A stretch of DNA of 64,000 nt from Pseudomonadota bacterium (GTDB lineage: Bacteria; Pseudomonadota; Gammaproteobacteria; Steroidobacterales; SZUA-146). Shown piece by piece: positions 28,601 to 35,392 of this stretch. The stretch is taken from NCBI GenBank assembly GCA_039028935.1, contig JBCCHD010000014.1, positions 1 to 64,000 of the forward strand. Reading direction: 5' to 3'. Position 1 is the stretch's first letter; each line of letters opens with the position of its first letter. The notes below the pieces were generated by a model. That model was not told the DNA's origin. It saw nothing but the letters and a program-made list of their open reading frames with translations, and searched no databases. The position numbers and the translations under genes are program-made.

Positions 28601-28642
28601 AACGAAACGGTTGTTGTGCTGGATGAACTAGTTTGCCGGTAG
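25628..28642 (+). CDS. TcfC/CooC-type outer-membrane usher with long proline-rich N-terminal insertion
   Basis: A 1004-residue usher that exports pilin-chaperone complexes and forms the outer-membrane pore. Start may be the GTG at 25628 or the ATG at 25664; neither has a strong ribosome site. After a signal peptide (through about 32) comes an unusual stretch of about 200 residues rich in Pro, Thr, Glu and Ala. The usher core follows from about 255: an N-terminal chaperone-binding region with FNMGTLTFDDP, LTGPLDTHSDQLC and DCGVIEPDIAALIVDESRYRAELFI, then a beta barrel. The C-terminal CooC/TcfC E-set-like domains include LPPYETYDIRLVARGG and DEEGNPIPHHAFAG. This places it in the alternate chaperone/usher (CS1, alpha-fimbrial) branch rather than the FimD branch. 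Confidence 0.85.
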   Translation: MVPTVLSLRVAPMARVLLVALCLPLAPLATAQQSESVNTGATPVTPLDLTAEAAKPDAPKAEPVFTLGPMPLLPPPSWGKEDDESVNADSDAARPSPSAPTPKPPRAVRESIKDVPAAVEQGDSAPTTTALSPAVEPAVIRPPVANDPPVDTRSQAITVEDTEPTVDNAQEPLPTSTPTIELAPSLKPTNPGSESDATLSAPVIDAPIKPFREPVMEQVDVTAKRLPPPTPADIEDTGFEVSSAPPPGFEDLAGAQTTLVDVIYAQRLIASVMATFNMGTLTFDDPLEVIAAIPDAKEDPALLNALTGPLDTHSDQLCYSEYETDCGVIEPDIAALIVDESRYRAELFIHPDYLETQFLADSDYLPRSTTRSASVHAFSLSANGDQTNNLINLSGTSLYSYRESRIEAQYDIDNNGFSLEELTVKHDARDWEYEAGAFRSRIQNTTFFAEQTLVGARVASSLNTRTDLQYAQATPLFAFLSQRARVDILRGDQLLDSRFYAAGNQQLDTSRLPDGAYNLTVRVVDESGQYQDTPYYFTRSSMLPPMDRPLYFAEAGQMTLTRGALPTLTSGHWLRAGTARRLRDNFGFETSVSAIGDATLIEGGLIWFQPGLQLQTTVMAGDSTGVGLRAVWQRDDIAVSADIRRISGDRAIMVDEIEVLPRAYTQANLSASFPFFEGRLLAQSRWDMRGSRDFKSLGINYARELRRFARSSLSVSVDTSFSTDDSIIRFGVDYRFRENARNATVQPRLQYTSRGSTDALLNARYTQTLRDDPNGVYRASAFIDRAVDRSVLGARISGETPRGVGEFEVQQSFGGEQPGASYIANARFGLVSSGTQVAFGGRRANASSVIIDIAGDAPDAVFEVIVDKQSQGYARSGSRTIISLPPYETYDIRLVARGGDLVEMDETQHSVTLYPGNVETLTFRIQRQLVIIGRAVDEEGNPIPHHAFAGLPGFASTDENGWFQIEVTNTDDQQLKRGDSTCRLSLPDWDKNETVVVLDELVCR

Positions 28643-28712
28643 GCTCGCCACCAGGCTGAACGAAAGAGCAATCGCTCGCACAATTAGAGGATGGCCCAAC
28701 CCAACAGCGCGA

Positions 28713-29192
28713 TTACTCGGGGGTGACCATTAATGTGAGCGTTGATCGATAGCTTCCAGCCGGTGCCTGCAGCAACGCATTGGCCGGAAGGATTACTCGA
28801 ATTCGAGCGTTTGGACGGTTGCAAACGCCTTGAAAGTTGCCACGCGCGCGCAAGTCCATCAGGGGCTGGCCCGGTGTCAGATTACGAAAGCCTCGCGCGC
28901 GCCATCGATCCGTGTAGCGCACCCGATAAGGAATTCGATAGGGGCCGCTATGCAGCTCAAACGCTCCCCCGACCTCTTCACCGTATGCCAACACGCGGTA
29001 CGGTCGCCGCTCATCTAAGGCGACGCAAAAGCGCATATCGGCACGCAGCCGACCACCCGTGGAAGACGCTGACCCAAAGTCGATGTCGCTCAGTTCATTG
29101 ATCACAATGCGCTGCGCCGCCGTGTCCGGCGACGCCAGACAAAGACCAAGTGCCAACAGCGTTGGCGCTAAATACAGGCGCAGTGGGTTCAT
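28713..29192 (-). CDS. Pilin-like subunit C, lacking an N-terminal extension (candidate tip subunit)
   Basis: A 159-residue exported protein; ATG at 29190-29192 chosen for its signal peptide (ends near DTAAQ), no strong ribosome site. The mature chain starts almost at once with the subunit core RIVINELSDIDFGS. It then shares the pattern of the two upstream paralogues: one cysteine in ADMRFCVALD, YRVRYTD, a second cysteine in FQGVCNRPN, and the C-terminal APAGSYRSTLTLMVTPE. It lacks the N-terminal ATQG...STG donor-like segment of subunits A and B, fitting a tip or capping position. It is convergent with the usher gene and third in the riboswitch-led minus-strand run. Confidence 0.68.
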   Translation of the reverse strand: MNPLRLYLAPTLLALGLCLASPDTAAQRIVINELSDIDFGSASSTGGRLRADMRFCVALDERRPYRVLAYGEEVGGAFELHSGPYRIPYRVRYTDRWRARGFRNLTPGQPLMDLRARGNFQGVCNRPNARIRVILPANALLQAPAGSYRSTLTLMVTPE

Positions 29193-29396
29193 ACTAAAGA
29201 GTGTAACCACGATTATGGTAAGCCGGTGTTAAAGCCGTCACAGAATCGACTGGCTGACGCCGTATGCCCTGGTAGCAGTGACGCACAGACATCGTAGAAT
29301 ATTTGGTCTTGGAAGCAGACTGGCGTCGTGATCCGAGGCTATTCGCCTTACCGAAAAACGCACCGGAAAAAAGAGTCAGTCAACGAGGAAGCGGAC

Positions 29397-29981
29397 TTAT
29401 TCGGGAATAAGAACAATTGTGAGCGTGCCGGTGTAGTTGCCGGCGGGCGCTGAATTCAGCTCCGTCGCCGGTATGGTCACCTCGATGTTTGCATTATTGA
29501 CCGCGCAACCGAACACGACGTTTAGAAACTGCCAAAATCCGAAGCCGGTTTGATTGTTGAGCATCACGCCACCGGTCACGGGTGTACCACCAGCGCCGAC
29601 CGCATCATTGAACGCAACATTATAGTAAAGAAGATCGGTACCATTAGATAGTGTGAAGGCGTTGACGTCAAAGGCATCGCCATCGCCATCGAGGCGCACG
29701 CGATAGATGCCTGTTCCAAACAGCCCCACGCCACTGCGACCAATACAGAGATTGTCGGATGCCGAAAGGTCGCCTGCTCCAGACCAAGTGCCGAAGTTAA
29801 TGTCGTTGAGTCCGCTGACGCGCGCCACGAGGCCCGTGGTCACCACCACGTCAACGCTACCGGTAGAAATGCCAGGGGCGGTTGTGCCTTGCGTCGCTGC
29901 CTGCACCGTCGCTGGTAAAAGCAGACACAGTGTAACCAACGAAAGCGCGAGGCTACGCAATGGACGAAGTCGATTCGACAT
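29397..29981 (-). CDS. Pilin-like subunit B
   Basis: A 194-residue exported protein with a signal peptide ending VQAA (about residue 28) and mature start ATQGTTAPG. The sequence alternates short strands: SGLNDINFGTWSG, DNLCIGRSG, YYNVAFND, FGCAVNN and PAGNYTGTLTIVLIPE. Two cysteines match those of subunits A and C and likely form a disulfide. The N-terminal segment ATQG-STG-VDVVV could act as the donor strand in subunit polymerisation. The ribosome site is weak (CACCTG), and a strong hairpin separates it from subunit A. Expression below A is therefore likely. Confidence 0.7.
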   Translation of the reverse strand: MSNRLRPLRSLALSLVTLCLLLPATVQAATQGTTAPGISTGSVDVVVTTGLVARVSGLNDINFGTWSGAGDLSASDNLCIGRSGVGLFGTGIYRVRLDGDGDAFDVNAFTLSNGTDLLYYNVAFNDAVGAGGTPVTGGVMLNNQTGFGFWQFLNVVFGCAVNNANIEVTIPATELNSAPAGNYTGTLTIVLIPE

Positions 29982-29999
29982 CAGGTGACGGGCACAACA

Positions 30000-30025
30000 G
30001 TGGTGCGCACCGAAATGCGCACCAC
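30000..30025 (-). repeat. Strong 10-bp inverted repeat (mRNA hairpin) between subunit A and subunit B genes
   Basis: GTGGTGCGCA (30000-30009) and TGCGCACCAC (30016-30025) pair perfectly around a 6-base loop, within the 63-bp gap between the two pilin-like genes. No T-run follows on the minus strand, so it is more likely an mRNA 3'-end stabiliser or partial attenuator than a full terminator. Confidence 0.8.
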
Positions 30026-30044
30026 GTCGGAGCGGATTCCCAGA

Positions 30045-30581
30045 TTACTCGGGAGCAACCACCAGCGTCAGCGTACCCACATAGGTCGCTGCCGGCGCTG
30101 GCAAGAGGTCTGCGGCGGCCACAGTCACAGAAATTGTGGCGTTGTTACCGGTCGTCGCGCAGGTATCGGAACCTTGATCGGCACCGGTCATGCCCGAAGC
30201 CGTGACGCCTGTTGACAGGGCGGTTGGGCCCGAGCCATCGTTAAATTCGACCGAATAAGGAATCGGCGAAGCAATGACACCATCGGTTAAGGTAAAGGCG
30301 TTGGCCGCACCGTCACCAGAGGCAGTGATGTTGTAAAGGCCCGTACCGTTTCGATACACACACGCGTTTGATGAACCGGTCACATCGTTCGTGCCGTCAA
30401 ACGAACCGGTGATATCGGTCAGGTTTGAGATGCGTACTTCATCGTCTACATCAACCGAGATGTCGAGCGTACCGGTCGAGTTACCGCCCACAGCACCCTG
30501 TGTAGCGGCGTAAACAGTCGGCGCTGACAACGCCATAACAGCACCAGCAATCACCAGGCCACGTACTTTCTTATCTAACAT
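30045..30581 (-). CDS. Pilin-like subunit A (candidate major subunit)
   Basis: A 178-residue exported protein. The signal peptide (1 to about 25, ending TVYA) precedes mature ATQGAVGGNSTG, a possible donor-strand extension. The core has SNLTDITGSF, SSNACVYRNG, PYSVEFNDGSG, DTCATTG with the second cysteine, and the C-terminal APAATYVGTLTLVVAPE shared with its two paralogues. It is Gly/Thr/Asp-rich and poor in basic residues, like many major pilins. A strong AGGAG lies nine bases before the ATG at 30579-30581, and it is the first gene after the predicted c-di-GMP riboswitch. These points make it the best candidate for the major pilus subunit. No adhesin-sized subunit is seen. Confidence 0.72.
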   Translation of the reverse strand: MLDKKVRGLVIAGAVMALSAPTVYAATQGAVGGNSTGTLDISVDVDDEVRISNLTDITGSFDGTNDVTGSSNACVYRNGTGLYNITASGDGAANAFTLTDGVIASPIPYSVEFNDGSGPTALSTGVTASGMTGADQGSDTCATTGNNATISVTVAAADLLPAPAATYVGTLTLVVAPE

Positions 30582-30639
30582 GCTTATTCACTCCTAAAGT
30601 TTTTGACCGCTTGGCCGATAACTATGATCGGGGTAGTGC

Positions 30640-30745
30640 GGCTTTGGTAATCCCGCCGTCGTAGGAATCACTTCCCTTAGACCGGTAACTTTGCGTCACT
30701 CCCTTTCAGAAGCTTTGCCCGTTCATTCGTCGCACGCAGGGTCAA
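30640..30745 (-). ncRNA. Cyclic-di-GMP class I (GEMM) riboswitch in the leader of the pilin-like genes
   Basis: Read on the minus strand, conserved GEMM-I elements occur in order with normal spacing. These are GGGCAAA (30714-30720); a short stem capped by a GAAA loop (30704-30707); GACGCAAAG (30689-30697); CCGGTCTAA (30677-30685), the tetraloop-receptor side; and GGCGGGATTACC (30646-30657), equivalent to the 3' GGGUUACC segment of the Vc2 aptamer. About 60 bases later comes AGGAG and the subunit A start. Between them is a short CCGAT/ATCGG hairpin without a T-run, favouring translational control or antitermination without a visible intrinsic terminator. A possible -10 (TACTAT) is at 30786-30791. 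Exact ends are approximate. Confidence 0.85.
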
Positions 30746-31064
30746 GACTGAGCCTGGCCGGAGCGTTACTGCAGAAACGAAGTAAATAGTAGCGAAACAG
30801 ATCCTGTTCAGTCGTGACCAGACTCTCATAACGTCTTGATCAATCGTGTCCCAGTTCACAGAATATTGATCGACCGACACCGATGTAGGCGTTAAGTAAA
30901 GTGCAGGCAATACAATGCAGCATGACGTAATACCGGACACGGCTTACATTATGCAAAACGACGACACCGACTTTGGGGCAGTCACGACAGGTTGCGCACG
31001 CGAACGTCGGACGATCACAGAGTGGGTTTGCGGTGCGCGTTCTCAGCGCTGGTCAAGCAGCGTA
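30746..31064 (-). promoter_or_regulatory. Intergenic region upstream of the riboswitch-led pilin genes
   Basis: About 320 bases between the aptamer and the metF-like stop. It should contain the pilin promoter; TACTAT at 30786-30791 (minus) is the best -10-like hexamer, without a good -35. No gene or known RNA is recognised in the remainder. Confidence 0.3.
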
Positions 31065-31901
31065 TTACCAGCTACCGCGATCGACTAACCACGCGGATGC
31101 TTTTTTAGCACCACCAAATGGAAACACGTGGAGCTGCTTGATCGCAGAATTCGGTGTTTTGGCGCAGTGGGCATCAATGGGACCGGCAACAATCTCGGGG
31201 TCAAAGCCACTCACCAACGTTGTGACCGCTGCCGCGCGTTTTTTCAGAAACTGCAATGACGGCCCGACGCCACACATCACAGCAAATTTCACGAGTGTCG
31301 TCAGTTTGGCCGGTCCGGTCACCCCAAGATGCACCGGCAAATCGATACCGTTTGCGGCCAGTCCTTCCGCCCACTGAACAAACCGTTCCGCATCGAATCC
31401 AAACTGTGTAACGATTGTCAGCGCCGTATCGGTACGATTCTGAAAATCTTGCTTAAACTTGAGCGCCTCCATGGCCACTTCATCGGTAAAATCAGGCGAC
31501 CCTTCGGGGTGTCCAGCGACGCCGATGTGCCGAATGCCGTAGTTGTCGATCAGACCCGTATCCAGTACATCCATGGTGGAGGCGAACTCGCCCGCCTCCT
31601 TCTCAAGACCGCCACCAATGATCAAGATATCTGTCGCACCGGCCTCGCCGCTCAACCGATTGAGTCTCAGCTCGAGCTCGGCTCTGTCTTTCATGCGACG
31701 AGCCGGAAAGTGGGGCACTGGTTCATACCCATGCTCACGCAGTTTTACGGCACTGTCGACCAACACATCGAGTGGGTCCACACCAACATCCGGCAAATAC
31801 ACGCGCGTGCCCGATGGAAACCACGTTTCAAGGTCGTCAGCCGCATTGATCTGTTTAGGCACAACTTCGATGGATGCGGGGAGTGGGCGATGCTCGGACA
31901 T
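31065..31901 (-). CDS. MetF-like methylenetetrahydrofolate reductase homologue
   Basis: A 278-residue TIM-barrel protein of the methylenetetrahydrofolate reductase family; ATG at 31899-31901 preferred over an upstream frame opening. Family marks are SIEVVPK (the glutamate equivalent to the catalytic Glu of E. coli MetF), HFPARRM, DILIIGGG, IGVAGHPEGSPDF, VTQFGFDAERFVQW and VHLGVTGPAKL. It lacks met-gene neighbours, and the barrel is somewhat divergent, so it may be a paralogue serving one-carbon oxidation (as in methyl-amine or choline breakdown) rather than methionine synthesis. It is divergent from the glycosyltransferase gene, with 201 bases between the starts. Confidence 0.82.
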   Translation of the reverse strand: MSEHRPLPASIEVVPKQINAADDLETWFPSGTRVYLPDVGVDPLDVLVDSAVKLREHGYEPVPHFPARRMKDRAELELRLNRLSGEAGATDILIIGGGLEKEAGEFASTMDVLDTGLIDNYGIRHIGVAGHPEGSPDFTDEVAMEALKFKQDFQNRTDTALTIVTQFGFDAERFVQWAEGLAANGIDLPVHLGVTGPAKLTTLVKFAVMCGVGPSLQFLKKRAAAVTTLVSGFDPEIVAGPIDAHCAKTPNSAIKQLHVFPFGGAKKASAWLVDRGSW

Positions 31902-32102
31902 GGCGGTGATCTCGGGTAAAAAGGACTTCGTGAGGCTCGCGAATATAGCAACAAACGACCGCGCCAAATGACCGGAAGCGACATCGAGTCGGGCACAGAA
32001 TCTCGGACGTCGCGTGCGCCAAACCGTGATCGCGTGCCCATTCGATCGACCGATCTATGGCAGAATAGCGCGAGTACGTGTAATGACACCAAGGGACATG
32101 CC

Positions 32103-33311
32103 GTGCGCATTTTGCATCTTCTCGACCACTCCTTGCCGCTTCACAGTGGCTACAGTTTTCGCACCCACAACATCCTGCGCGCCCAGCGAGCACGTGGCTG
32201 GACGACTGAGCAGCTCACCAGCACCAAACAGGATCGCGAGAAGAACACGCCGCACACCGTCGACGACGTGACCTATCATCGAAGTGATGAACGACCGGTG
32301 CTCAAGCGTCGACTGCCGGTGCTGCATCAGTTTGCGGTCACCGACGACCTCGCCGCAGCCGGCGCAAATTGGATGGAGTCATTCAACCCCGACATTATTC
32401 AGGCGCATTCACCCGCATTGAATGGTTTGGCCGGTATTCGACTTGCGCGCCAGTACAACAAGCCTCTGGTGTATGAGCTGCGCGCCTTTTGGGAAGACGC
32501 CGCTGTCGATCATGGCAGCACCACGGAGGGCAGCCTTCGATATCGTGCCACCCGCATGCTCGAAACGTATGTCGTCCGCAAGGCGGCGGCTGTCACCACC
32601 ATTTGTGACGGCATACGACAAGACTTAATCGCACGGGGCATACATCCAGAGAAAATCACCGTGATCCCCAATGCCGTCAACATTGATAAGTTTGCGGTCA
32701 GCCAGGGCAAAGATTCGACGTTCGCCGAACAACTCGGTCTCGGAGGCGCGACCGTCATCGGCTTTATCGGTTCGTTTTATGCCTATGAGGGCCTTGATCT
32801 GCTCGTCGACGCCTTCCCCGCCATTGTCAAGGAGCATGCGAACGCGCGATTGTTGCTGGTTGGCGGTGGCTTTCAAGACGAAGCTCTGCGTGCACAGGTC
32901 GCACGCCTGAATCTAACTGATAAAGTCGTGTTTACCGGTCGTGTGCCGCACGAAGAGGTTAACCGCTACTACGACTTGATCGACGTGCTCGCCTACCCGC
33001 GCCATTCAATGCGCCTGACCGAACTGGTCACGCCGCTCAAACCGCTGGAATCGATGGCCCAGGGCCGGCTTCTCGTGGCTTCTGATGTCGGCGGGCACAA
33101 AGAGCTCATCGAAGAGGGCGTGACGGGCAGTCTGTTCAAGGCCGGCGATGCAACCGATCTTGCGCGTTCGGTGAATCATTTGTTGGCATCGCCCGACCAA
33201 TGGCCATCACGCATTGCCGCCGGTCGTCGTTTTGTGGAGCAGGAGCGAAACTGGGACAAGAGCATCAGCCACTACGCGCCGGTGTTCGAATCGTTGCTGG
33301 CAAAACGCTAA
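32103..33311 (+). CDS. Exosortase A system-type glycosyltransferase (Daro_2409-like, GT4 family)
   Basis: A 402-residue GT-B glycosyltransferase. A GTG at 32103, with AAGGGA about eight bases upstream, gives an N-terminus (VRILHLLDHSLPLHSGYSFRT) close to what I remember of the TIGR04063 family; the frame opens at 31968 but that extension looks non-coding. Two Rossmann halves follow: acceptor-side residues YELRAFWEDAAVDHG and donor-side motifs GFIGSFYAYEGLDLLV, VVFTGRVPHEEV and PLKPLESMAQGRLLVASDVGGHKELIEEG, with the EX7E-like acidic pair. This family usually accompanies PEP-CTERM/exosortase exopolysaccharide loci, but no exosortase or other polysaccharide gene is adjacent here. Product is presumed to be an extracellular polysaccharide. 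Confidence 0.87.
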   Translation: MRILHLLDHSLPLHSGYSFRTHNILRAQRARGWTTEQLTSTKQDREKNTPHTVDDVTYHRSDERPVLKRRLPVLHQFAVTDDLAAAGANWMESFNPDIIQAHSPALNGLAGIRLARQYNKPLVYELRAFWEDAAVDHGSTTEGSLRYRATRMLETYVVRKAAAVTTICDGIRQDLIARGIHPEKITVIPNAVNIDKFAVSQGKDSTFAEQLGLGGATVIGFIGSFYAYEGLDLLVDAFPAIVKEHANARLLLVGGGFQDEALRAQVARLNLTDKVVFTGRVPHEEVNRYYDLIDVLAYPRHSMRLTELVTPLKPLESMAQGRLLVASDVGGHKELIEEGVTGSLFKAGDATDLARSVNHLLASPDQWPSRIAAGRRFVEQERNWDKSISHYAPVFESLLAKR

Positions 33312-33353
33312 GCCGAACGCTCGGCCCCCTCTGCAACCCGTGCCGCTGAACGA

Positions 33354-34103
33354 CTATGCGTCGAGTTCGTCGGCTCGAAACCAGCCCGTAATCGATAGCC
33401 TAGGCGTCGCTGCGTAAGGCGCAACATGCGTCACGGAGTGAATATGACGCACATCAAATAATGACAGCGTATTAAATTCCGGTGTCCAAGCGTCTCGCGG
33501 CGTGCCGTCTTCCTCGAAAAACTGCAGCAGTCCACCCCAGTCGGGATGCCACGCCGGACTGAACCCAAAAACATACGCCAACCGGCGCTCTTGACCTGAC
33601 GGATCGTCACGATGGCGGGTGAGGAAATGACCGGGCCGATACGCGGTGGCTTGACCATCTGCCCGCGTTAAGTCCGCTGCTGACGTAATCGCTTCAATCG
33701 TGGACAGCAATTCCTTGGAATTTAGAAACGCATAGAAGTCATTCAAAAACACCAGATCGTCTTTCGCCGCTTGCGTCTCCTCGCCAACCAGCGTGTCGGC
33801 GTAAGGCATGACCGCGCCCAAGTGAAAACGCCCGTATAAATACCCGACGCCGCGCGAGGCCTCCGAATAAATAGCGCCGAATAATGCCTTGCGCTGTTCC
33901 GGCGTGAGCGCCGCGAGATTTTCCATCGACATGGACGTGCCGTCACCATTCGCCACATACGCAAATTCATAGGGCAAGCGCTCGCCCAATATCTGACCCA
34001 GTCGCTCGGCCACATCGTCGGCCAACACATTCGTTATGCGTACACGCTCGTCACTCGCGTAGGCGGCAGCCAGAGAATCGATCTCAAGATCAGGGTGAAG
34101 CAT
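33354..34103 (-). CDS. 2-oxoglutarate/Fe(II)-dependent oxygenase (prolyl-hydroxylase-like)
   Basis: A 249-residue double-stranded beta-helix oxygenase; ATG at 34101-34103 preferred over a TTG two codons upstream. The iron ligands are His and Asp in TRHRDD and the distal His in HSVTHVAP; the 2-oxoglutarate-binding arginine is in PRLSITGWFR. LAYVFGFSPAWHPDWGGLLQFFEEDG is the core strand region. It resembles the Tpa1/proline 4-hydroxylase-like group acting on protein residues or small molecules; the substrate is unknown. The gene is convergent with the glycosyltransferase. Confidence 0.86.
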   Translation of the reverse strand: MLHPDLEIDSLAAAYASDERVRITNVLADDVAERLGQILGERLPYEFAYVANGDGTSMSMENLAALTPEQRKALFGAIYSEASRGVGYLYGRFHLGAVMPYADTLVGEETQAAKDDLVFLNDFYAFLNSKELLSTIEAITSAADLTRADGQATAYRPGHFLTRHRDDPSGQERRLAYVFGFSPAWHPDWGGLLQFFEEDGTPRDAWTPEFNTLSLFDVRHIHSVTHVAPYAATPRLSITGWFRADELDA

Positions 34104-34199
34104 GGTCAAATCCAGGCGATGAGTAAGCGCCCAAGTTTACCCCAGAATGAGCAGGCTTCCGACGTCAGTCGCTGCATTTATGTCCGTGGGTTGAGGTAT

Positions 34200-34688
34200 T
34201 CAGAGCGGCCAAACGGCGGAAAAATCGTGCTCAAAACCATCCGCCATACTCGCGCGCAAACTATCTGGATTCATCAGCAACAGGCAATCCCCTTGCCCCA
34301 CCAGAACGGCTTCGCCGACGATGCGCGCGTAGTCGAGCTGTGACGGCGTGACGCCTGTCAGTTTGCCGTTCTCCACCCATGCGTCCTCTTGATTCGCATT
34401 GACCCGCGACAGCTCGAGAATGCGGCGCTCATGGTCATCAGGCCAACGATTTGCGATCGTTGACTGGAGCGAATTCCAGGCCGGAACACTGTACACACTG
34501 AGATGATAAAAACCGTGGTCCTGATTGTCGTGCGTGACGACATAGGCACCATCGGTCAGGGTGGTCGACACATCGATGGTGAGCGCGTCATCGAAGTGCA
34601 CCGGAGTAATGCCGCGCAGCAGACGCTGAAACGAATGTTCGACATCCGGATTGAGTACTTCGATGGGGATGGTTACGTCGTCGGACAT
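34200..34688 (-). CDS. Hypothetical protein
   Basis: No family recognised. A 162-residue, acidic, soluble protein with no signal peptide or membrane segment. It has a mixed alpha/beta look (VSTTLTDGAYVVTHDNQDHGFYHLSVYSVPAW, ILELSRVNANQEDAWVENG, EAVLVGQGDCLLLMNPDSLR). It lies 96 bases upstream of the 2OG oxygenase on the same strand and may share its transcript. ATG at 34686-34688. Codon use looks like that of neighbouring genes, supporting a real gene. Confidence 0.5.
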   Translation of the reverse strand: MSDDVTIPIEVLNPDVEHSFQRLLRGITPVHFDDALTIDVSTTLTDGAYVVTHDNQDHGFYHLSVYSVPAWNSLQSTIANRWPDDHERRILELSRVNANQEDAWVENGKLTGVTPSQLDYARIVGEAVLVGQGDCLLLMNPDSLRASMADGFEHDFSAVWPL

Positions 34689-34858
34689 CGCACCGTCACT
34701 TCACACAAGACGACACCGGCCGATCGACACAGGAAAACGCCAACGGTCCCGTCACCGAATAAATCTGCCGGTCATCCATGACTCTCAATTCCTTGCCCTC
34801 ACGACCCGCGTGTCGTTGCACATTACTCAGCATGCTCGGTGAGGTGCCTCCCTGCTGA

Positions 34859-35350
34859 TTAGTAGCGCCCACCTCGGGTTAAAGATGTAAACGCCACGTC
34901 CAGATTCAGGGTGCCCGGCTCAAGTTTGCCGGTGCCTTTAGACAGCAGCACGCTGATCGTGCCAGCCGGCGCATCAACAATGAGTTCTCCGGCTTCATAC
35001 ATGCCGGTAAAAACCGCGCCAGGCGGCAGAGACTCGGGATCGACTTCCATCGAGTATCGCCCTTCACACAGGAAATCAACTTGCACAAAGCCTTTATTGT
35101 TCGTCACAAACTTCTCGGCGCCCAATTCAGCGTAGTGCGTCATTGAGAGGAAGAGCTCCGCTTTCGGAAAGCCCTCTTCGTCCCGCTCGTGAATGCCATT
35201 GTCATTGCGGTCGTGGAACACAGTGATATTGAGTTTGCCACCGCAATCAGCGTGACGAAAACCACTGCCCGTAATCTCAGCGTAGCCCACGGCGGCAAAG
35301 GCCAGCGCCAACATACCCGAGACTGAAAATACCAATGCGTTCTTGACCAT
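34859..35350 (-). CDS. Secreted SdrD-B-like / Cna-B-like beta-sandwich protein
   Basis: A 163-residue exported protein with a signal peptide ending VGYAE (about 25). The mature chain opens with a disulfide-capable cysteine, then NITVFHDRNDNGIHERDEEGFPKAEL, the calcium-binding-like D-x-N-D-N-G-x-x-x-x-x-E loop of SdrD B-type domains. Later NKGFVQVDFLCEGRYSMEVDPESLPPG matches the closing strands. Such domains are stalks or structural modules in surface proteins; here the domain is alone. It lies 42 bases after the DUF6502 gene on the same strand. Role unknown. Confidence 0.7.
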   Translation of the reverse strand: MVKNALVFSVSGMLALAFAAVGYAEITGSGFRHADCGGKLNITVFHDRNDNGIHERDEEGFPKAELFLSMTHYAELGAEKFVTNNKGFVQVDFLCEGRYSMEVDPESLPPGAVFTGMYEAGELIVDAPAGTISVLLSKGTGKLEPGTLNLDVAFTSLTRGGRY

Positions 35351-35392
35351 TTTATTACCCTGCTGCGTGTTTTATTGTCGTTGTATTAAATT

